Shown: in pieces, positions 56,417 to 64,000 of the stretch
Position numbering within the stretch: position 1 is the stretch's first letter
Layout: the number at the start of each line of letters is the position of its first letter
NCBI RefSeq assembly: GCF_017942085.1
Contig: NZ_JAGKSP010000002.1
Coordinates: forward strand, 620,001-684,000
Reading direction: 5' to 3'
DNA: 64,000 nucleotides
DNA from: Paenibacillus lignilyticus
GTDB lineage: Bacteria; Bacillota; Bacilli; Paenibacillales; Paenibacillaceae
Position numbers and translations under genes: made by a program
The notes under the pieces: model-generated
Told to the model about the DNA's origin: nothing
The model's input: only the letters and a program-made list of their open reading frames with translations
The model's database searches: none

Positions 56417-57445
56417 TTATTTCAATGTGGCATCCTTGACGGTAATTTCTTTCGGGATCAACTGCAGGTCGAAGAAGGTATCCGCAATCTTCTGCTGTGC
56501 TTCAATAATGGCATCATCGATTGGCAGAACGCCGTAATCCCTGCGAGCCGATGCAAGCTCAAGCGATGGAATGTCGATGCCCAGCTGCGGTGACAGAAGC
56601 GCCGCCACTTCCTTCTGGTTGGCTTTGGACCACTCGTCAACCTTGTTCAGCTCGTCGATGAACGAATCGATAGCCGGTTTATTCGCTTCCGCGAATGTAC
56701 GCGAAGCCAGATAGAATTCGATATTCGATACGAGTCCTTCTCCATCGGTAAGCAGCTTCGCTCCGGTTGCCGTCTGAGCCGCGGCCAGGAACGGATCCCA
56801 GATGACCCATGCATCTACGCTTCCATTCTCAAAAGCTACTCGGGCATCGCCCGGCTTCAAGAAAACCGTCGTAATATCTTTGTAGTCGACGCCGGCTTTC
56901 TCCAGTGCTTTGACAAGCAGATAGTGAACGTTGGAGCCTTTGTTCAGGGCAATCTTCTTGCCTTTCAGATCGGCAAGTGTCGCGATCTTGGAATCCTTAG
57001 GCACGATAATTCCCTCGCTCTTAGGGCTAACAGGTTCATGCGATAAATAGACGAGCGGCGTGTCGGCTGCCTGCGCGAAGATCGGCGGCGCTTCCCCGGT
57101 ATGCCCGATGTCGATGCTGCCAACATTGAGCGCTTCAAGCAATTGCGGCCCGCCCGGGAACTCCGTCCACGTCACTTTATAGCCTTCGGATTCAAATCGT
57201 TTCTCTAGCGTTCCTTTGGCTTTGAGAATATTAACCGTGCCGTATTTCTGATAGCCGATCCGAATTTCTTTGGATGCTTTAGGAGTATCCGTTGTCGTCT
57301 CAGCCGACGTTGTCGTGGATTTGTTCCCCTCCGCAGCCCCGTTGGAATTGTTGTTGCCGCATGCAGATAGGATAAGGACGAAGCTTAGAAGTGAGATCGC
57401 GAGCAGCGTGATGGCTCGAATCGATTTAAAAGTTGATGTTGTCAT
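56417..57445 (-). CDS. ssuA: Aliphatic sulfonate-binding lipoprotein
   Basis: A 342-aa lipoprotein (lipobox LILSAC at about 29). The body is NMT1/SsuA-like: [53 protein letters not shown]. It binds sulfonates outside for SsuBC. First gene of ssuADCB, behind a leader with an intrinsic terminator. Confidence 0.93.
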   Translation of the reverse strand: MTTSTFKSIRAITLLAISLLSFVLILSACGNNNSNGAAEGNKSTTTSAETTTDTPKASKEIRIGYQKYGTVNILKAKGTLEKRFESEGYKVTWTEFPGGPQLLEALNVGSIDIGHTGEAPPIFAQAADTPLVYLSHEPVSPKSEGIIVPKDSKIATLADLKGKKIALNKGSNVHYLLVKALEKAGVDYKDITTVFLKPGDARVAFENGSVDAWVIWDPFLAAAQTATGAKLLTDGEGLVSNIEFYLASRTFAEANKPAIDSFIDELNKVDEWSKANQKEVAALLSPQLGIDIPSLELASARRDYGVLPIDDAIIEAQQKIADTFFDLQLIPKEITVKDATLK

Positions 57446-57478
57446 CTTTCAAAACCCCTTTTTCTTGGATTCCATACG

Positions 57479-57549
57479 AAAAACCGGAGGTTTCCACAAT
57501 CCAATCCCCAAGAAGGAGTATCGGTTCTGGAAACCTCCGGTTGTCCGGT
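57479..57549 (-). promoter_or_regulatory. ssuA leader: direct repeat plus intrinsic terminator (attenuator)
   Basis: A 15-bp stem AACCGGAGGTTTCCA/complement (57482-57496 with 57528-57542) with a T-run on the minus strand, within the 5' leader. Upstream in the RNA is ACCGGA-CA-ACCGGAG (57544-57549 and 57536-57541, 8-bp period). The second copy is the 5' arm itself. The layout equals that of the tauD leader. Confidence 0.75.
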
Positions 57550-57577
57550 AGGCTTCTTGCTATTTGTTGTTGGTTTT

Positions 57578-57606
57578 ATAATAAGCATATTAATCCGATA
57601 AGTCAA
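57578..57606 (-). promoter_or_regulatory. ssuA promoter
   Basis: Minus strand TTGACT (57601-57606), 17-bp spacer, TATTAT (57578-57583). A start near 57571 places the attenuator about 25-90 nt into the transcript. Confidence 0.75.
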
Positions 57607-58231
57607 CTATGAATTATAGATGAGCAAGCCTTTTTTTTGAAAATGCAGATGGCGTGCGTAGCTTTCACCCTGCGCCACCTCACAGTTGGCAAAAACTAGC
57701 GATGCAGCTGTATGCTCACATAATGCGGTCCGTATTCCGTATACAGTACCGCGATCCAATTCCCGCATCACTCATTCGCTTCCCGAGTCCCGCTTTCGCT
57801 TCTCACTTTCAATTCACACTCCCCGCTTCCGCACCCGCCCCCCACTTTTTATTCCGCATTCCGTCCCCCGCTTCTCATATCTCGCTTTCCACTTCCCCTC
57901 GCCCCCCCTTCCCGTGTTCCCCGAAATTCTAACGAATCGTAGAAACCTTATTTGGCCGGATTTCTCGGCTCCGAGAATCTAACGAATCGTAGAGGTCTTA
58001 TTTCGGGAAATTCGGTTCATAATTAGCCCTAAACAGCCAAATAAGGCTTCCTCGATTCGTTAAAATTTTTTTCGAGCTATTTTGTGGCAAATAAGCCCTG
58101 TACGATTCGTTAGAGCATTCCGCAAAAAGCTAACGAACCGTAAAGGCGTCATTATGAGCAAAATCAACTCCAATATTCCAAACAACCGCGGCTTGCAGTG
58201 CCCCTAGGATTCATTTCGTTAGGCGAGTAAT
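57607..58231. other. Repeat-rich intergenic region
   Basis: No gene. 57730-57915 is a C/T-rich stretch with irregular CCCGCTTC-like words. 57929-58156 holds cluster B of the dispersed repeat. Confidence 0.65.
57929..58156. repeat. Dispersed CTAACGAATCGTAG-type repeat cluster B
   Basis: Direct units at 57929 and 57979, inverted units at about 58039-58063 and 58089-58113, and a further divergent direct unit at 58130. The unit at 57979-58003 is identical over 25 bp to the first unit of cluster A (32577). The two-direct-then-two-inverted order is the same as in cluster A. Confidence 0.85.
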
Positions 58232-59341
58232 CTAAACTCGCTCATTCAGGAATTGTTCAAACTGAGCGAGATCGTTGAAGCGGTTAATCGCTACCCCTTT
58301 GGACTGAAGGTGTCGCTCGAGAAGCTGATCCAACCGCACGACAGCATCATGAAGCGGGACTAGATTAAGCGGGTCCAGATGTGCCGGCAAGTCGGGTAAG
58401 CCTGCTTCGGTATAGGAGGAGTGATAGGTTGCGCCAGCCTCCAATGAGCCAGGCCAAAGCCCCGTTTCGAAGTAGCAGAGAAAGGCAGCGACTTCATCCT
58501 GGACGCCGATTGACCAGTAGGAAGCCGTGGTATAATCGTTCTTCTCGCACGCCGTACGGATTTTATCGAAGATCCCTTTTACCTCTTCATAGAACCCCTT
58601 CGCCCGATCCGGATAAGAAGGGCCGCTTGCGTGCGTCTTTCGCTGCTCCATTACTATGGCAACTGTATCCGCTGTTAGCTGCCCGCAGGCTTCCCTAATT
58701 TCCCTGCATGAGCTGGCCCTCGATATCGTTTCGATCTGTTCTTCCAAATTTGCTGGACGCAGCGGGAATTGCAGCAGCTGCTCGCGATTCTTCCCCCAGC
58801 CCCTTGTCATATACGTTCGATTGAGCAGAGCCAGCGTATAAACCAGCTTATTTAACACACCATGTGCCTCGGTCCGGCAGCCGGAAATGTCGTCCTCATG
58901 CAGCAGACTTATTTTATAGAGATGCACATAAACTTCGCGCAGCTGGGATTCAGCCTTTCCGATAAATGTCTGTTCCTGCTGAGGGAGCTCGTCGATAATC
59001 TTGCGCAGTTGCAGAAAACGCGTTCGATCCTCCTCGGATCGTACATACAAGATTTCGCAATCGGCGATAATCGTCGTGTTCTGCTCTTCGAATTTCGCCA
59101 TTCGCTCCGCGCGTTCCCAGCTAATTGGCCAGAAATCAAAGCTGATATCATGAAGCACAAACTGAACGCTGGCATCGCTGCCTCTCTCCGAGGCGGGAAT
59201 AAAGAAGAAATCCAAGTCCGATCGGGGCGTCGCCGTCCCTTGTGCGTACGATCCGTAATAGGCAATAAGAGCAACATCCTCTGAGTAACGCTCCCTTATA
59301 TGATTGACAAGCGTTTGTGCAACGTCGAATACATTGAGCAT
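58232..59341 (-). CDS. Nucleotidyltransferase-domain protein
   Basis: A 369-aa protein. The N-terminal NTP_transf_2 domain has YYGSYAQGTATPRSDLDFFF, the GS-x(9)-D-x-D nucleotidyltransferase signature, with a later Asp in ISFDFWPISW. A helical C-terminal part (about 130-369) resembles aminoglycoside- or lincosamide-nucleotidyltransferase-like proteins, but the substrate cannot be named. ATG 59341 has GAAGGAGG 8 nt upstream; the longer frame reads into the previous gene. 28 bp separate it from the GNAT gene upstream. Confidence 0.8.
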   Translation of the reverse strand: MLNVFDVAQTLVNHIRERYSEDVALIAYYGSYAQGTATPRSDLDFFFIPASERGSDASVQFVLHDISFDFWPISWERAERMAKFEEQNTTIIADCEILYVRSEEDRTRFLQLRKIIDELPQQEQTFIGKAESQLREVYVHLYKISLLHEDDISGCRTEAHGVLNKLVYTLALLNRTYMTRGWGKNREQLLQFPLRPANLEEQIETISRASSCREIREACGQLTADTVAIVMEQRKTHASGPSYPDRAKGFYEEVKGIFDKIRTACEKNDYTTASYWSIGVQDEVAAFLCYFETGLWPGSLEAGATYHSSYTEAGLPDLPAHLDPLNLVPLHDAVVRLDQLLERHLQSKGVAINRFNDLAQFEQFLNERV

Positions 59342-59369
59342 GGTATAGCCTCCTTCGTTATGGTAGGGT

Positions 59370-60294
59370 TTAGGGCGTTCCGGGAAGTGCGGGAATGTGA
59401 CAAGTTTGAACTTCCAGAGGACCTGCGATGAAACCAAGCTGATGATAAACAGACTCCGCATCGTTGCCTTGCATCACATATAGGCGAAGAAGAGGGTAAT
59501 CTTGCTGCTTTAATGCCGTCAGTGCACGTCGAAGCATCTTCGTTGCAATCCCTCGGCCTTGATGCGATGGAGCAACCGCGATGGTATAGACCGCCGGCAT
59601 TTCGTCTTGTGACGAGATCAGGCAGAAGCCGACTAACTGCGATGCTGCGCGATCATAGACTAAGCTCGAAGCCCGCAGCAATCGTTCATTCGTTTGCCCG
59701 GGGTAATGCTCCATCCAAGCATCATGATCTTCGCGTGATGTCTGCTTTCTTCGCACGCCGTCTATTGTTTCCCGATAGGTTCTGTAAGAGAGCTCGTTTA
59801 TTGCCTCGGCGTCCCTGGTTAATGGAGGCGAAGTTACCTCCAGCGCTTCGTCCCATTCGGTCGCCAACATTTCGGTCGGTCGCTGCATCCAGCGGCATCT
59901 GAATTCCCCCGGCCAGAAGCCTGCTTTCGCAAAAAGATCGATTTGATTCGGTAAAATTTCGTAGGCCGTTATCGGTTTCGATCGATCTGACCAAGACAGG
60001 AGTACTTGCTTGAGTAATTTGAACGCCTTCGTCTCCTCATGGAACGGCGGAATGAAGAATAGGCCAAAAATAATATTAGGCGCAATTACAACCCCGCCAA
60101 CCTTCGTATCTCCTTTAGTAATCCAGAATTTCCTCCGGCCGTTGTCCATCGTCAAGCCTTGGTCTTTAAAGAAACCGTTATATTCCATGTTGTAATAGGG
60201 AATAATAGATTCCCCAATCCATCGCGTCCGCTTGCTCCAAATAGTAATGCTCATCCAGATGAAACCTTGGTACATCTGCGGACCATTCGTTCAT
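59370..60294 (-). pseudogene. GNAT acetyltransferase gene with an N-terminal frameshift
   Basis: The C-terminal part is a clear GNAT domain (PAVYTIAVAPSHQGRGIATK, MLRRALTALKQQDYPLLRLY, SVYHQLGFIAG). The natural start is ATG 60294, with GGGGGGG 6 nt upstream, reading MNEWSADVPRFHLDEHYYLE, then QADAMDWGIYYSLLQHGI, then stop at 60178. The other frame continues NGFFKDQGLTMDNGRRKF, which joins smoothly. A 1-nt insertion or 2-nt deletion near 60178 explains this; a sequencing error is the alternative. Confidence 0.75.
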
Positions 60295-60355
60295 GTAAAT
60301 CCCCCCCGATAATGAAATCTAGTTTGGGTAACGTAAAGTGCGGAACAGGAACGAC

Positions 60356-60390
60356 AAAAAGCCGTGAATGAATATTGCTCATTCACGGCT
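60356..60390 (-). terminator. Intrinsic terminator of the structured RNA
   Basis: GCCGTGAATGA (60361-60371) pairs with TCATTCACGGC (60379-60389); five Ts follow on the minus strand. Confidence 0.9.
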
Positions 60391-60637
60391 TCTCGAATAT
60401 AGACAGCCCTAACCAGACGCAAATAACGTCTCTCGCCAGAACGATCCACAAGGAGCGGTGATGATCAATAGGTTCAATCTAGGCAACCACGAACGACCGC
60501 ATAGCTAATCTAACCTCACTCTGCAGGAGGTTAGCCACCACTCTCGTTCATGGTTATTCAGTTCGCTATGAAGCGATAACTGCTGCCTTGGAACCTATGC
60601 CATCAACAACGCCCTAATCCCACCATTCCTTTAAGTT
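60356..60637 (-). ncRNA. Unassigned structured non-coding RNA, about 280 nt
   Basis: This sits between a housekeeping-type promoter (60644-60672) and an intrinsic terminator (60356-60390), with no coding frame. A multibranched fold is supported by long-range pairs: P1 ATAGGTTC/GAACCTAT (60591-60598 with 60468-60475), P2 AGGCA/TGCCT (60584-60588 with 60481-60485), P3 GTTAT/ATAAC plus TCGCT/AGCGA (60553-60580), P4 GAACGA/TCGTTC (60491-60496 with 60544-60549), P5 CTAACCTC/GAGGTTAG (60510-60517 with 60527-60534). An AGACG/CGTCT hairpin follows near 60415-60431. I do not recognise it as 6S, SRP, RNase P, tmRNA or a named riboswitch. Confidence 0.65.
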
Positions 60638-60643
60638 ACACCC

Positions 60644-60672
60644 ATTATAGTAAACAAGGTAAAATATTACAA
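60644..60672 (-). promoter_or_regulatory. Promoter of the structured RNA
   Basis: Minus strand TTGTAA (60667-60672), 17-bp spacer, TATAAT (60644-60649). It lies directly after the stop of the SBP gene at 60678, so the RNA can be made independently. Confidence 0.7.
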
Positions 60673-60677
60673 TTTAT

Positions 60678-62084
60678 TTAGTGGCGAGACTGCTGCTGCT
60701 TCTTCTTATCCGATTCAGCAGCGGCTGCATTGTTCGCCGAATGCTCATTCGATTGCTTCTGATTCGACGCTTCCAGACCCAGAACAAGTTTCCGCGCTTC
60801 CGCCCATCTCACATTGTAGTTCTGGAAGGAAGTCTTCAGATCCGGCGCTGCAATCCACTCCTGAATATAATCCCCGGACCAGAAAGCCATCTGCGCCTTC
60901 GCCGAGATATTCAAGAAATCGTCGCTCGGCGGCTGCCTTTCGACGAACGTCGGATCGAAGGTGAGAAACTGCCGAATTTGCGGCAGTTGAGACGTCTTCG
61001 TCGTATCTACCGGCAGGAACCCGGAATCGTCCACATATCCGGACTCCTTCACGAAGAAGTTCGCCCACGCCTCGGCAAGCTCTTTATTTTCGCTGAATTT
61101 GCTAACGCCTAAGAACCAATCCGGGCTAAGCGGCGCATACCGCATCGGCGTATTATCATACGGGAACGGGAAGAAACCGAGATCCTCGGAGCTTCCGCCA
61201 GCTGCAATAACTTGATTGATGACCCAATTGCCCAGGAAATACATGCCCGCATTTCCTTTAGCCACCTCGCCTTTGGACAACTCCCAGTTGTTTGTGAACA
61301 AGTCCTTCTCGACGTAGCCTTTATTGATTAGTGTTTTGACAATCGCAATCGTCTGCCCCCATGGGTTCTCCTTGGTGAACGGCTGATCGGATGCTGTCAT
61401 CTGATTCAAGTAATTCGCATTCCCGGTCATGTAGCTGACTAAATTCTCACCCCAGGAGGACATTGGCCACTGCGCGCCATAGTTCAAATAGATCGGTACG
61501 ATGCCTACCCGTTTCAGCTTGGCGCACGCCGCGTAGAACTCCTCCAGAGTCGCAGGCACCTTCGTAATGCCGGCTCTCAGAAAGGCCGTTTTGTTATACA
61601 CAATTCCGTCGGTTGAAGCCCCCGTTGCAATCCCATACCGTTCACCGCGATAGGACTTGAAATCAGCAAACCGCGTGTGCTCGAAGAGACTGTCATTCAG
61701 CGGCTCAAAATAATTGATCAAATCCTCATTCGGCAGATTGTTCGGCAGCAGCAGCACATCGCCTAAACTCCGCGTCGACAGTCTGACGATAATGTCGCTG
61801 GCATAATTGGTCAACCCTTCAAACTCAACATGTGCACCGGGGTGTTTTGCCTCGAATTTGTCCGCGTATTTCTGAAAGACGCCGTTCTCCACAAGGTCGA
61901 TCCGATTGGTCAGAACCGTAAGTTGTTTCTGTTCCCCGGTGTTCTCCTCCTTCTGGCTCGGAGAAGGCGAAGGAATCTTGTCTGTGGTTTGATGGGATGC
62001 ACAGCTTGTCAGCATGGAGCTGCAGAGCGCAGCAGCTGCCAAGGTGTAAGTGATACGTTTGGATGTTAGCACCGGCATCTTCAT
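60678..62084 (-). CDS. Solute-binding lipoprotein coupled to a histidine kinase
   Basis: A 468-aa lipoprotein (lipobox SMLTSC) of the family 1 sugar-binding type, paralogous to the protein at 48203 (TNRIDLVENGVFQKYADKFE, MYFLGNWVINQVIAAGGSSE). The C-terminal 30 residues are Gln/Asn/Ala/Lys-rich. The ATG at 62084 overlaps the kinase stop (ATGA), with GGAGGAGA upstream. No permease follows. Co-translation with a sensor kinase suggests that it presents a sugar to the kinase, or that the importer is elsewhere. Confidence 0.87.
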   Translation of the reverse strand: MKMPVLTSKRITYTLAAAALCSSMLTSCASHQTTDKIPSPSPSQKEENTGEQKQLTVLTNRIDLVENGVFQKYADKFEAKHPGAHVEFEGLTNYASDIIVRLSTRSLGDVLLLPNNLPNEDLINYFEPLNDSLFEHTRFADFKSYRGERYGIATGASTDGIVYNKTAFLRAGITKVPATLEEFYAACAKLKRVGIVPIYLNYGAQWPMSSWGENLVSYMTGNANYLNQMTASDQPFTKENPWGQTIAIVKTLINKGYVEKDLFTNNWELSKGEVAKGNAGMYFLGNWVINQVIAAGGSSEDLGFFPFPYDNTPMRYAPLSPDWFLGVSKFSENKELAEAWANFFVKESGYVDDSGFLPVDTTKTSQLPQIRQFLTFDPTFVERQPPSDDFLNISAKAQMAFWSGDYIQEWIAAPDLKTSFQNYNVRWAEARKLVLGLEASNQKQSNEHSANNAAAAESDKKKQQQSRH

Positions 62085-63961
62085 TCCTTCTCTCCTCCCA
62101 CGGTAGGCAGCTGCAGCATCACTTGTGTCCCCATGCCGGGCTGACTCGTCACCTGAATGCCATAGTTGGCACCGTAATGCAATTTAATGCGTTCATTCAC
62201 ATTCCGCAGTCCAATTCCGGTTCCATACGAATTCGAATCATTGCCCTCATGTGAAAGCACGCCGTGCAAAGTACCGTTCAAACGCTCCAGTGTCTTCTCG
62301 TCCATCCCGATTCCATCGTCGGTAAGCTGAACGAAGACAGCCTGCTCCGTCTTCCATGCCGATGCTTCGATGATCATCTTCGGTTTGTTATCGTCCATGC
62401 CGTGATAGATCGCGTTCTCTACAATCGGCTGAAGCACCAGCTTAATCAGCGAATAGTTCAGCAGCTCATCCGATGCGTTTACCTTCAGCTCGAATCGGCC
62501 TGGGTAACGGTAATTCAGAATGTCTACGTAGTATCGGATATGATTGATCTCGCTGCCAAGTATGACTTCTTCATTGAGATCGCTGATGCTGTAACGCAGC
62601 AGCTTCCCGAGAATCGCCAGCATATCTGCTGCATCCGTATCATCATTGAGCTCGGCAGCCATCCGAATCGACTCCAAGGTGTTGTACATGAAATGCGGAT
62701 TGATCTGGCTTTGCAGCGCATGCAGCTCCGCTTCCTTCTTCTTCGTTTCCATCAAGTAGATGTCTCGAATGAGATCATCGATGCGCAGAATCATCCGGTT
62801 AAATTGATTGCCGAGCTGTCCGATTTCATCCCGGTGTTTGACTTGGAATTGAACGTTAAAATCGCCTTCCTGCACCTTCCTCATCAGCTTCATCATTTTC
62901 CGCAGCGGCTTCGTCAGCGCGAAAGAGAAGAAGATCGAGATAAGCAGCGCGATGCCGATCGTCAGAAACGTAAGAATCCATGTCACATTGCGGATAACAG
63001 CCGTATTGCGCGTCAGCTCCTTTACCGGGATGGACGTAATTACCTTCCAATCCGTATGCGGTGAAGTGGTAAAGATATAGAGATGTCTCTCACCATTTTC
63101 CTCCAGATAGAAGCTCCCCTTCTCCCCTTGCGCCATCTTCACCATCGGCATGTTGCTAACATTCGTGGCCAACAGCTTCTTATCGCTGTCATAGATCACA
63201 TTGCCGTGCGTATCGAATATGAACGACTTGCCATGCGTGACTCCATCGAATTTGACGATTTGATCCTCGATCACGTTGATGTTGGCATCCACGGCGATGA
63301 GGCCGATATCATGCAGCGATTTGTCGATGATTTTGCGGACGACGGTAAACGCGTAGCGGGTGCTCTTCAAATTACTCGTATATTTCTGCGTGCTGATCAG
63401 CAGCGCTTCCCCTTTGGAATCGGCTGCACGCTCCATCCAGTATTGATAGCTTTCCTTAATGTTCAAGCGGATACCGCCGGACTTCGTCGAATAGTAACCG
63501 TTTCCATATTGATCGAAAATATAGACCGACGTAGCGCCCCGCTTGATCGTATTGATAAACGAAATATTCCCTTCTATGCCGCGCTGAATCGCCAGCAGCA
63601 AATCAAAATCCATCGGCGGCGTGCCGCTGTTCTCATCCGAAGAATATTGCGCGCGCTGTTCATGGTATTTGCCGGACTTGATCAGGTTTTGCTTAATATC
63701 ATCCTGATAGGCGGGAATGGATGAAATCCGGCTCATATCGTCGATGTAATCATCCACGCGGTCCATCATGTTGCCCAGCATCGTAGTGGAATAGGCGATG
63801 GTGTTCTGTTCAATCGAATCGGAATAATTGCGAAAGGAAACCGCCCCAATGAACGTAAGCGGCAATGTAATCAGCACCAGGAAAACAAGCAGCAGCTTGC
63901 GCTCCATCGGCATATCGCTAAATGCGGAGAATAGTTGTGAGAACCGCCTAATGGGATTCAT
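62081..63961 (-). CDS. YesM-type sensor histidine kinase
   Basis: A 626-aa membrane kinase. TM1 (about 22-42), extracellular Cache-like sensor (about 43-320), TM2 (about 325-347), HAMP (about 348-400, PLRKMMKLMRKVQEGDFNVQ). The His_kinase (LytS/YesM type) H-box is INPHFMYNTLESIRM, and HATPase has VENAIYHGMDDNKP and LTDDGIGMDEKTLERL. It senses an extracellular carbohydrate signal and phosphorylates a YesN-type regulator, probably the gene cut by the right edge. The ATG at 63961 overlaps that gene's stop. Confidence 0.92.
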   Translation of the reverse strand: MNPIRRFSQLFSAFSDMPMERKLLLVFLVLITLPLTFIGAVSFRNYSDSIEQNTIAYSTTMLGNMMDRVDDYIDDMSRISSIPAYQDDIKQNLIKSGKYHEQRAQYSSDENSGTPPMDFDLLLAIQRGIEGNISFINTIKRGATSVYIFDQYGNGYYSTKSGGIRLNIKESYQYWMERAADSKGEALLISTQKYTSNLKSTRYAFTVVRKIIDKSLHDIGLIAVDANINVIEDQIVKFDGVTHGKSFIFDTHGNVIYDSDKKLLATNVSNMPMVKMAQGEKGSFYLEENGERHLYIFTTSPHTDWKVITSIPVKELTRNTAVIRNVTWILTFLTIGIALLISIFFSFALTKPLRKMMKLMRKVQEGDFNVQFQVKHRDEIGQLGNQFNRMILRIDDLIRDIYLMETKKKEAELHALQSQINPHFMYNTLESIRMAAELNDDTDAADMLAILGKLLRYSISDLNEEVILGSEINHIRYYVDILNYRYPGRFELKVNASDELLNYSLIKLVLQPIVENAIYHGMDDNKPKMIIEASAWKTEQAVFVQLTDDGIGMDEKTLERLNGTLHGVLSHEGNDSNSYGTGIGLRNVNERIKLHYGANYGIQVTSQPGMGTQVMLQLPTVGGEKE

Positions 63962-64000
63962 GTACGCGCTGACCGCTCCTTCTGCTTTACTACCTGATGC
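63958..64000 (-). CDS. C-terminal end of an upstream gene (partial; probably the response regulator)
   Basis: The last 13 codons (HQVVKQKERSART) and a TGA that overlaps the kinase ATG (ATGA). Kinases of this type usually follow their response regulator, hence the guess. Only the overlap is seen. Confidence 0.4.
   Translation of the reverse strand, partial: HQVVKQKERSART

Noticed and set aside
45606..63961. The response regulator at 45.6 kb and the kinase at 62-64 kb as one two-component pair
   Set aside because: They are 16 kb apart in separate operons. The kinase start overlaps the stop of another gene cut by the window edge, which is the more likely partner.

Overview
The window looks like a chromosomal segment of a Paenibacillus-like Bacillota. 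The reasons are purine-rich ribosome binding sites before nearly every gene, carbohydrate ABC importers of the LplABC/YesNM type with no ATPase of their own, membrane AraC regulators, an SLH/Big2 surface protein, ECF sigma factors, and type I toxin and LexA-box sequences typical of Gram-positive bacteria. Most genes are on the minus strand. No rRNA, tRNA or CRISPR array was seen.

Region by region. 1-8.2 kb: a secreted beta-helix protein (cut by the left edge), a solute-binding protein, two sugar permeases and their membrane AraC regulator. 8.5-11.2 kb: decayed accessory DNA with gene fragments, terminator hairpins and copies of a mobile-element end motif. 11.3-15.8 kb: a 1472-aa SLH surface protein. 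16-24.2 kb: a second accessory patch with pieces of a formylglycine-generating enzyme, two IS110 transposase remnants, an IS21-like end, a Crp/Fnr fragment and a tyrosine recombinase fragment. Among these are intact VOC, sigma, DHFR-like, DinB and M1-peptidase genes. 24.3-24.7 kb: a compact type I toxin-antitoxin locus with a LexA box inside the toxin promoter. 24.7-28.2 kb: an ECF sigma factor, a membrane-anchored solute-binding protein in the anti-sigma position, and a lipoprotein solute-binding protein, all overlapping. 28.4-35.6 kb: TauD dioxygenase with a leader attenuator, two MFS exporters, small conserved genes and a biotin-lipoyl lipoprotein. 35.6-43.3 kb: GH2 beta-galactosidase and a MacAB-like exporter operon with a Gly-rich lipoprotein. 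43.4-50.7 kb: GTGGGT microsatellite, PhyH dioxygenase with divergent AraC regulator, a sugar importer with YesN-type response regulator, and a divergent GH113-type mannanase. 50.8-53.5 kb: ManC-like enzyme, a broken glycosyltransferase and a DUF6492-like protein. 53.6-57.6 kb: ssuADCB sulfonate operon behind a leader terminator. 58.2-64 kb: nucleotidyltransferase, frameshifted GNAT, an unassigned structured RNA gene, an orphan solute-binding protein and a YesM-type histidine kinase.

How parts fit together. The importers and hydrolases (GH113, GH2) form a plant-polysaccharide scavenging set with cre-like sites for catabolite repression; the shared ATPase must lie elsewhere. TauD and Ssu are sulfonate-sulfur genes 28 kb apart whose leaders share a direct repeat overlapping an intrinsic terminator, which suggests a common attenuation control.

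Best candidates for something new are: (1) the LexA-box type I toxin locus, (2) the approximately 280-nt structured RNA with its own promoter and terminator at 60.4-60.6 kb, (3) the shared sulfonate leader, and (4) the ECF sigma/solute-binding-protein anti-sigma module. All homology statements are from reading the sequence, not from a search.
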